This document shows positions 10,915 through 64,000 of a stretch of DNA of 64,000 nt, in pieces. The position numbers and the translations under genes were made by a program. The notes beneath the pieces are model-generated. The model ran no database searches and was not told the origin of the DNA. It was given only the letters and a program-made list of their open reading frames with translations. Position 1 is the stretch's first letter, and each line of letters opens with the position of its first letter. Origin of the DNA: Anisakis pegreffii (lineage: Eukaryota > Nematoda > Chromadorea > Rhabditida > Anisakidae). The stretch spans positions 22,524 through 86,523 of the forward strand of contig JAPYMA010002474.1 in the NCBI GenBank assembly GCA_035041965.1, given 5' to 3'.

Positions 10915-11373
10915 TGCTCACTCCACTTACTGCTCATGAGGAACGATGTCATCTAATATACTTAAGCACTTACGAGATATTTGTGACTTCTTTAAAATAA
11001 CTTTTGTTCAGCCTTAAACAAACTCAAGATACTCAGAATATAAGATAAAGACGAGTGTTTGCATGAGCGAGCCGCGTTTAGATATCCAAGTGAAAAATAC
11101 ACCATCACAGTGGCGTTTTATCATAACAAAACAACACCAAATATTAGTTTCTCTCAATAAATCCCCGATGTTAATGAGGGATGATGTCAGCCAATATATT
11201 GAAGAACTTACGAAACATCTGGGATTGAACAGACTGTTTTTAGGCCCGGATGAGCTAATGATACTCAGAAAATAGGAGAAAGAAGACTGCTGCCGTGAAC
11301 TAATCGTATTCACATACCCAAGTGAAAGAACACCATCATAATGGCGTTCTATCAGCACGAAATACTAATTTCC
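10915..11373. repeat. Diverged tandem duplication, period about 230 bp
   Basis: Positions 10915-11148 and 11149-11373 align in the same order. Shared blocks include GATGTCA followed by a CTTACGA block, then GATACTCAGAA, CCAAGTGAAA, ACACCATCA and TGGCGTT. The ORFs reported across it on both strands reflect this repeat rather than a conserved protein. Confidence 0.6.
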
Positions 11374-11844
11374 CGACCCCCTCCATTACTCCCCACAAGA
11401 CCACTAAATTACCCAAAATGGGTAATTTCACCCCTATGAAAACCACTGAATATAAGTATCGCTGATGATCTCTTGCGTGCACTTCTGGTGAGGACTGACG
11501 AGCGCGGAATACCAACTTTAATGCATTTGATGAGATGTATGAACGGTCCTGATTACATTCGGAAGGGAACAGACTATATGGGGTATAAGATCGTGGAAGA
11601 AATTATTGTGGTAATAAGTGAATTTTTCTTCGAGATTTTTCGGTGTGAATAGTAAAAATGATAATAAGCCAAAGTCGAACTCATCGATGGCAACTGATTC
11701 ATTCAAAGACATTTCTCAAAGAATATAGAATTGATAATGAATTGCATAATTTGTGAAGAAGTAATGGCAAAGTAATCTCTGAAATGCATTTGTTCCTTGT
11801 GACGAAAGAAAAGCCGGCAAATATTGTACAGCTGGATTAACACG

Positions 11845-11981
11845 ATGCCAGCGACAAGTATCGAAAGTGAGCAAGCCTTCTCCGCATTTGTACAAAACTG
11901 AGGAATCGGATGAGTGATGCAACAATCAACGCTCTAACCTTTCTGAAATTTTATTTCAAGTCACTGAATTTTGTTTTTTGA
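11845..11981 (+). pseudogene. hAT transposase C-terminal dimerisation domain, frameshifted
   Basis: From 11845 the plus strand reads M-P-A-T-S-I-E-S-E-Q-A-F-S-A, the conserved S-x-E-S-x-x-x-F-S block of hAT transposases, and then runs into a TGA. A one-base shift near 11890 opens a second frame reading C-T-K-L-R-N-R-M-S-D and then A-T-I-N-A-L-T-F-L-K-F-Y-F, the expected continuation of the same domain, ending at a TGA at 11979-11981. The element cannot make an intact transposase. Upstream catalytic regions were not recognised. Confidence 0.75.
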
Positions 11982-12302
11982 ATTTGTTGCTGTTGTATCA
12001 GTCCTATTTTTTTCGTTACAAAGATTACATTATCCATTTCATTACGATTTTGTTTCAGTTATTTTGTTTTGTTGAATTTGTTGAGTTTTGTCGAGTGATT
12101 TGTTGAATAAACTGTTTTCTGATGAATTATGAACACTTCTATAATTGTTTCGAAAACAATGCGTTGAACATGTCACACTTCTATAATTCAAAAATTGCTT
12201 TTCAATCCCGGGATGTTCCCAGGATTGAAAAACGATCTTGGGATCAAACCCCGGTCCCGGGATTGAGAAAATGGCCGGGATTTTGCACACTCTATCTTTG
12301 GT

Positions 12303-14229
12303 TCGAAATTTGAAAGTTTCGAGGAAAATTTTTCCCGCGAGTTAGGCTTCATATTTTCTCCGATTTAAAAAAATTACACCCTTTGGAACCATTCTCTGTC
12401 ATTATCGTACAAATGATTTACGTTGTAAAATATTTGTTTGCATTTACTTTTCAAACTTTTTTGCCGCATATATTTGTAGTTATTTTGATGATCAACCAAT
12501 TTATATTTGCTTTAATAAAGTTTATAAAGTTTAATCTTTCACATTAAATTTCGATTTGTAAAAACGTCAATTTTATCGAATGTGTAAATAAACAAGTAAA
12601 TACTTCAAATGCATTCAAGATTCCTTTTCAAGTTTGCTTCCCAGAAGAAACTGTTTGCACTGTTAAGTTTTTTGTATAGTTATTTGGCACTGATCCGCTA
12701 ACAACAAAATAGCAGCGCATCGAAAGAATCATAATATGTAACACACGTGCACATATGCTTCTGTACACAAATACATAACTAGAGCGTTTTATTTATATGA
12801 CAACCATATAAGTTAATATTGATGTTAAATTCGTTATCATTATTATTATCGTTATTATTACAAAGAGGCAATTAAAGTCAATCTTCTGATAGCAATACGA
12901 ATAAGAGCAACAATGCTACTGCTGAAGTAAGTTTGTTGCAACGATTTAGTATACTTGAATTCACTGTTAAAAAAACATGTTATTTACATTAAACATTGTA
13001 ATAGTGATGACAATAACGATGATAATAATAGTGTATCAAAAAAAACTAGTCAACATATGTGAGCACCTAATATAGCTGGCACGCTGCTAAGCAGTGCGTC
13101 AACGACTGAAATCACTGCACGAATGAGCATGCACAATAAAGCAAGCATACATTTTTCATAAGGATATGACATCTATACAATGAGTCATTTTATTCCATGG
13201 CGAATGATGAACAGTCGATCATCTATCTAACGACAAACAATGTATGTCGTAATCAACACAGAATATACTGTTTGTTCCTCAGCGGATTTGTACACAAAAT
13301 AAGACGTTTGAATACTCAATCGCTCCATTAAAGTTATGGTTAAAGCGTCATGAAACTAGGCAATTTTGAGGTCAATTTAAAAATAAATTCGGCAGTTACT
13401 CTCTTGAACATTAATGTTGCTTTCGATTCCTGGTTTAATAAAATAATATATCGCTATATTCAAGCATCAACTGTAAGCTTTTGATGAACCTTTCATTTCA
13501 CTCACGCACGAATGCTGATGTTTAGAAATTTGTTAGCTGCATTAGAGGGACTCAATGTATGTGATGAAGAAGTAATAGCTGAATGAAGAAGCACTGATGC
13601 GAGGAGATAATGAATATTAAGATATAGCTCAGAAAAGTACGAAAACAAAACAGAAACAACACAAAAAACAAACAAGGAGGCAGTTAGGAGGGATGTGTCT
13701 TTCAAGTTTGACAACTGGATGCAACGTGCACGGTCAATTAACAGATCAATTACCACTCTTCATTCATGCATAACTATGCAGAAGGTGATATGAACGGAAG
13801 AAACAGCACTGATAATCATTACAAACTCTCACGTTCAAGAGAATAATTAACTGAATTTTTTTACGACATTCACAATAATTGAACAATTTTGCATACGAAC
13901 CCTACGCGCAAAAAGACGCGTATGAGGCTGTTGAATCAATACATAAAGTCGTCAAAATCTGTCCGGAGGAACCGTTTTTAAACGTATCTTCTGCAATAAT
14001 TCCTAAATTCACGTGAAATGAGCGAGTGAACAAGTGAAATTTTTTCTCATAAAAATGCATTAGGAGGGAAGCGATTATCAGATGAAATTTGTTATATACG
14101 TAAATTTGTTACATACGTAGTTTCTGTTTAATGATCTGCATTTAAGAACCATTAACGTGCTGAAAAAAAGATAAATGAAATAAACAACAACAAAATGAAA
14201 TACATATTATAAATAAACGATGAATATAC

Positions 14230-14230
<1 letters not shown>
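12303..14230. other. Intergenic stretch downstream of the phosphatase gene
   Basis: No gene was recognised on either strand. It probably includes the 3' UTR end of the minus-strand phosphatase gene. Candidate minus-strand poly(A) signals are ATTAAA at 14127-14132 and AATAAA at 13189-13194. TTATTA-rich simple sequence occurs near 12835-12860. Confidence 0.4.

Positions 14231-14304
<74 letters not shown>
14231..14304. repeat. (TA)37 microsatellite in the phosphatase 3' region
   Basis: There are 74 nt of uninterrupted TA dinucleotides about 540 nt past the phosphatase stop codon, possibly in its 3' UTR. The tyrosine/isoleucine-rich ORFs reported across it are artefacts of the repeat. Confidence 0.95.
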
Positions 14305-14307
<3 letters not shown>

Positions 14308-14843
14308 AATAATGAATAATAATGCTTATCGCTAGGCAATAATGGTATTGATAATGAGAACAGCTGAAAATATAATAATACCCGTATAGTAGCTTGAGAG
14401 AAAGAAAAAAGCGATTGATAACGGCAACTTTCCGTATACACTTACAATAGTTAGTGAGTGGGTAGAGTGAAAAGACGAAATGTAAGAAAAATGGAATGAA
14501 AATGGACCACAAACGCATTCACCACGTTTAGACGCATGCCATATGATCATAGCCATCTAGCGTGAGAAACAAGAAACTCCCTTACTGAACTGATAGTCCA
14601 TAAATTTCGTCATATTAAAAATGACTGCAACGTTAACGAATGACTCGAAAATGAACATATTTAGAAATTTAACAAAACGGATGCGTGGATGAATGATATG
14701 CAGAATAATGACCAGTAATAGATGCAGTAGAATAATGAGGGAATGGAGACAGTTCTGGAAAATGACGATCGCAAAAACGCTAAAAGGAATATGCATCTCT
14801 GAGACACGACTGGGATTAACCAGAGCAGAGCAAAAAGAGAATA

Positions 14844-59737
<44,894 letters not shown>

Positions 59738-62700
59738 CTGAAACATCTCAGATGTATAAAACAGTGCTGATAATAACATTTATCCAAAATTGTCCTACGA
59801 ATGAAATTTGGTACATTGTTCACTGAAAGTAGAAAGTGAAAATACATAATTACATAACTAATGAAGTGCAAAAAGGAAATAAAAGATTCTTAAGATGAAA
59901 AAAATGCATGCATTAACACCCGAGCAAGGCATCTCTCACTGTTTGTCAATTCTTAGTGAAGATCAAAACTTCTTTATTCCATCTGACGATAATACTTCTT
60001 GTTATTTTTTTTATTCTACATTGATGAACTTTTTGTTTTTTGACGTTTGGAATTATTGCTGTTGGCTGATATGAGAGCGGAACATATGCGTCGTCGTTTC
60101 GACGAGACCAATTAAATAAATCGTAGTTTGGCCGACTGAACTTTGGAGCATAGCGTTTGCAATTGCTCAATAAATAACGCTACAATGGCTGGTCCCCGCG
60201 ACGAGAACCGAAGAAGAATTAATTGCGAGAAAAATTGAATAAATGATGAATACATTATGGATAGTTGCATTGAATGGCTGTTATTTTGGTTGTTTTTGCT
60301 GTTATTGAATTATTAACACTTGGACGAATGAAAAAGAAGCATTAGCAATGCGAATGACGGAAATCTGATTTGATTTGTTTCGAATGAATGAAGATGATGA
60401 TACTCATCTAGATGTACACAAAGGACGAAGAGTTCTCAAACGATGCATGTACTCGTGCTGGTATGGCTTGCGTGCTGTGCGAAGAACATGAAAACGTTTT
60501 TCATTTCCTCAACTGGTTGCAAAGCATTAACAGCATTCTCGAAATGAACCGTTTACATTCACCGCTCAATGCAAATAAATAAATAAATCAACAAAATGAA
60601 CTGAGAAATAATTCCGAAACGAAGACAATGATTAAACAAATGTTCTCATCCTCTTTTCAATACTCGATAACTTCAATTCATCCCATTTCATCTCAATCCC
60701 ATCGAATTCAACAGAATAAATGCATTCATTTTGAGAGTTCAAGAGAATCGATCCTCTTCTACTATTCCGAACATCAAATCAACATAACCCTCTGTCTTTT
60801 AATGCCGTTCTGCCTTTGATGAACACTTCGTTCACTGCCGAACGCTTAAAAAGCGTTTAATCGAATATGACCACTTAACTGCTTTATCTACACGATAAAT
60901 TAAATTTGCAGCATGCAATACTTGACTTGGACATGAGCTGCGACTGGTAGCGATGTACTGTGCAACAGAACAGCGCAATAATCACAACAAATCAAAAATA
61001 CACCATTCACTCTGCCATTTACGATTCAATATTACAAAAAAGATTTCTGCTCTTAGAATTTGCGCTCATTTCAGCGATACTTTGAGTGCATTCAAGAAAA
61101 TATAATTAACGAAGTGTTCCTTATTTCGAATGAGTAAAAATGAACAAATTTCCTGATAGCACCATACGAACAATTCAAATATTTCTGAAGTGTTCGGCAT
61201 ACGGTTTTTAGACATGCAAATAAACAAGAAGTTGAATGATGAAAATTCGTGAGATGATGATAGCAATGATCAAGATCAATGAAAAGAAACAATGAAAATG
61301 CAAAGGAGAATAATGATCCTTTTAAATGCGATGACACAGTTTATAATTTGATTACAAGAATAACTGGTAGACAGAGAGCGAAGCCGAACTTATTGTGTCT
61401 TCTCGCGTGATTTTTACTTTAAAATCATTGCACTAATTCTTCGTTATCTCACAAAAAATACAAAACAGAATATTTATAAGTTATCATTAATTATTACAAT
61501 ACTTTACAAAGACAAAGCAAACCAAGAACAATAAAAATTCTATGGTAACATTTTAAAAAATTTAACGACGACGAACCTTTTTGTTGGGTAGACGATTTGG
61601 CAGCGCTGACATTCGCAATGAATGAGCTATTAAGCGAGAGCAATGAAAGTAGCGGGATGCAAGCGAAAAATCGAAACGGCGAATAGAGGGGACTGTTCGG
61701 GTGGACGAATGCTTCATGCAGTGAACACCACATAAAAACCTGAGCTTTTGGCTTAGTAACAGCCAGTAGAATAATTCAACATAAACATTCTAATTCTGAC
61801 TGCCAGTGAAGAACAACGCAAAAACGATTCGACGACAGTTCAAATTGAAAAACTGCTTCAAATTTTCGTCTCAGTTATTTCTTCTATTCAGCTTTTTCCG
61901 ATAAATACAGAACCAATATTCCGTATTACAAAAATTGATCTCTCGCACTGATATACAGCCAATAATCTAAATAAGCCGAAATGATTAAATTTTTAATGAA
62001 TTCATAAATACGATGAGAAATGCGCCAAACAAGAACATAACACAATGTAACTTCAAAATATCAAAAAGTTTTACTGCATAATATGCGGAAATAAGTATTC
62101 GTTTACTCGATTCCAACTAACATCTCATAACTTGACTAAACGCTTCAATATAAACATAAATATGCATATTATATTATTGTATGTACAACTGCATTCAAGA
62201 CGTTAGAAACGATGCATGTTGCATGAGATAAAAGTACGGTTTGTTAGCTTCATTCAATTCGATACCTCAGATATAACTACTGAAAATACACAAAACGGCC
62301 AAAATAACAACCACCGTGTAAAAATTACATACTGCACCGGGAAACGCTGTTTCCAGTTTATGGATATTTATTCACAAACGAAGCAAAACGGTGTGGATGA
62401 CGATGCCCTTTTGATTATTCATCAGCAAAATGCCACTGATTAGTTTACGCAACAACAGCAGTGTATTATGCTCAAGAAATGAGCAGCACATTAATGAGTA
62501 ATTTGTTTGGTTTGTATCTAATCAACCTATTAACTCTTTTCTGCTCAGCATGCCCATTTGCAAATTGTATCAAAATATTTGATCAGTGCTCCCGCTTGGT
62601 ATTTGAAAACTTCGTTTACATCACCGTTACGCAAGACAAAATAAGTATTTGAGGAAAACTCACAAATGTTAGCGTAAAATATTCACACATAAAGGATTGA

Positions 62701-64000
62701 GAAAAGTGATGATGAAAGTTTTGGTGTGAATTAATTCTTCATAGTTTTCATTCATACGAATCAAGGCTTCATTCAGTTCAGAAACAAAAATTGTCGATCA
62801 ATCTTTCATTGAATTACCAACCAATTCATTACCCTAGATGAAGAATTCAAAAGAGTGAATAAATCAAACTTCTAGAGTTTCTGGCATATTCTATGGATCA
62901 CTGATTGTGCAGCAGACTTCATGTGACTGTGCTGCAAATCAGACTCAACGGTGACTCTGTCTTACTAGTCAGTGAAAATCCATCCACATAAGCCCCTGAT
63001 CTTGCACCTAATGATTGCCAGTTAGTGCGTATTTCTTTGAGTGATGAACGCTTGTAAGCATGAAACGATTACGTGAAAACCCTTGATTAATGTAGCAAAT
63101 ATGAACCAACTAGTTCATCATGGACGCTTGAAACGAAACGTTCTCAACTATCTGTCTTTATATAGATGCTGCCCCTTATCACGAAGAACAAAACAGGTCG
63201 AATATAGCGTCATTGAATCTGTTGCGGATCAACAAGCAAAGTATTTTCAGTTCTAGAGGGATGGCTTTGTGTGAATGAGAATGAAAACTAACAGATGAGT
63301 GATGCAAATAAACTAATAAAATGAAAGAATTCAAAAAATTGTTTCGAGTTTAAACAACTTTATAAACGCTGTTCGAAACAACTGTCGATATCGGCATGGA
63401 TGATGTAGTATCAGCACAAATATGATTAGTGGTTGTTGTATCAACGCTAATAAGTAGTATTATTGAAACGGCAAGACAACTCAGTTTCTAGACGCTATAC
63501 CGCAATCAGCAGCACTTTCAACGAAAGAAACAAAATGACAAAAGGGAATGAACCAGCAATGAACGAATATGACTGCTGTTGACGACTACTACAATTACTG
63601 CTAAACATGGGCGGAGATAGATATTAAAACTAATCCATACATCCATCCAACTATTCATCCATCTACACCACGCTAAAACTAATAGAAAAGACCAAAAAAT
63701 TAAAGAAGTCATGTGAATACAACTAACGAGAAAATAAATACGAAAGTACACACTGTTGTAAGTAAAGGTTTTGATATTCTCTTGAAAGGCATCCCTAACT
63801 TTGACTTATCGAAACGATCATTCATTTATTCACAAATTAATTCTCTCGAACCGTAAACCTTCGACTACTGTTCTTCTAGGATTCATGAAACGCTATACAC
63901 CTCGACTCATAATGACAATTCTAGTGCCTCACGACTAATTAAATATCAAGTTTTCATCGTTTATTATAGTGTCTGTTGAACTATGATTAGAAAAGATGGT
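59738..64000 (-). other. Intron or upstream part of the phosphatase gene
   Basis: The first placed FN3 exon enters in phase 1, so an upstream exon must exist, but none could be supported here. The best candidate, minus-strand 60170-59946, has an acceptor-like AG but would leave in phase 0. The region is AT-rich intronic sequence with no other recognised feature. Confidence 0.5.

Larger units (their letters stand above)
10219..12294 (+). mobile_element. hAT-type DNA transposon with a broken transposase, about 2.1 kb
   Basis: The left end is TAATGTTTGCACGGGTTC and the reverse complement of the right end is TAGAGTGTGCAAAATCCC, matching the ends of the element at 3005-4233. The flanks ACTATGGT (10211-10218) and TCTTTGGT (12295-12302) agree at 6 of 8 positions, as a decayed 8-bp target duplication would. 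Subterminal GGGATCCCGGGAT palindrome clusters occur at 10230-10305 and 12200-12280. The interior holds a frameshifted hAT C-terminal domain on the plus strand (11845-11981), a 57-nt hairpin and a diverged tandem duplication. It is the same family as the first element but independently inserted. Confidence 0.65.

Noticed and set aside
11014..11358. 114-codon minus-strand ORF with an internal repeat
   Set aside because: The repeat in the protein is explained by the underlying DNA tandem duplication in the hAT element, and the transposase remnant is on the other strand.
14142..14518. ORFs with long Tyr-Ile runs
   Set aside because: They are translations of the (TA)37 microsatellite.
59946..60170. 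Candidate upstream phosphatase exon on the minus strand
   Set aside because: It has an acceptor-like AG and protein-like residues, but the apparent exit is phase 0 while the next exon enters in phase 1, and no FN3 or Ig motif is present.

Overview
The window looks like nuclear DNA of a chromadorean nematode, plausibly a large-genome parasitic lineage, though the species cannot be fixed from sequence alone. It is AT-rich. Introns run from 44 nt to over 22 kb and follow GT-AG rules, with acceptors ending in TTTCAG or TTTAAG. Splice-acceptor-like sites sit just ahead of start codons, as in SL trans-splicing. The protein-coding genes are animal housekeeping or neuronal genes. Exon models below were built by hand from splice motifs, reading phase and family knowledge; no alignment was run.

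Left part, plus strand (1-8.4 kb): the last two short exons of an unidentified gene with a poly(A) signal, then, after a short operon-like gap, a complete three-exon lsm-6 (U6 snRNA-associated Sm-like protein). A possible 73-residue single-pass membrane ORF lies near 5.3 kb, and a complete three-exon dihydrofolate reductase gene at 7.4-8.4 kb.

The intergenic stretches from 3 to 12.3 kb are full of transposon debris. Two hAT-type elements (3005-4233 and 10219-12294) can be delimited by terminal inverted repeats and near-identical 8-bp flanks. The second still carries a frameshifted hAT transposase C-terminus, a 57-nt near-perfect hairpin and an internal tandem duplication.

Minus strand, 14.8-59.7 kb: one very large gene, a LAR/PTP-3-type receptor protein tyrosine phosphatase. 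Twenty-six exons could be placed, all phase-compatible (4295 coding nt). They encode at least five fibronectin III repeats, a membrane-proximal region with a basic stretch, one transmembrane helix, an active-looking D1 phosphatase domain and a D2 domain with degenerate catalytic motifs. The 5' end (Ig domains, signal peptide, first FN3 repeats) lies beyond the right edge.

The 22.5-kb intron of this gene between two FN3 exons holds a same-strand three-exon gene of unknown function (22911-33454, 529 codons). Its first exon encodes two gap-free 45-residue Cys/Trp-rich repeats that I do not recognise. It has its own poly(A) signal just before the next phosphatase exon, but its last exon could also splice in frame into the receptor. 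This is the most interesting object in the window. A piggyBac-like relic, a 132-bp inverted-repeat element, two long TA microsatellites and several direct repeats are scattered through the introns.
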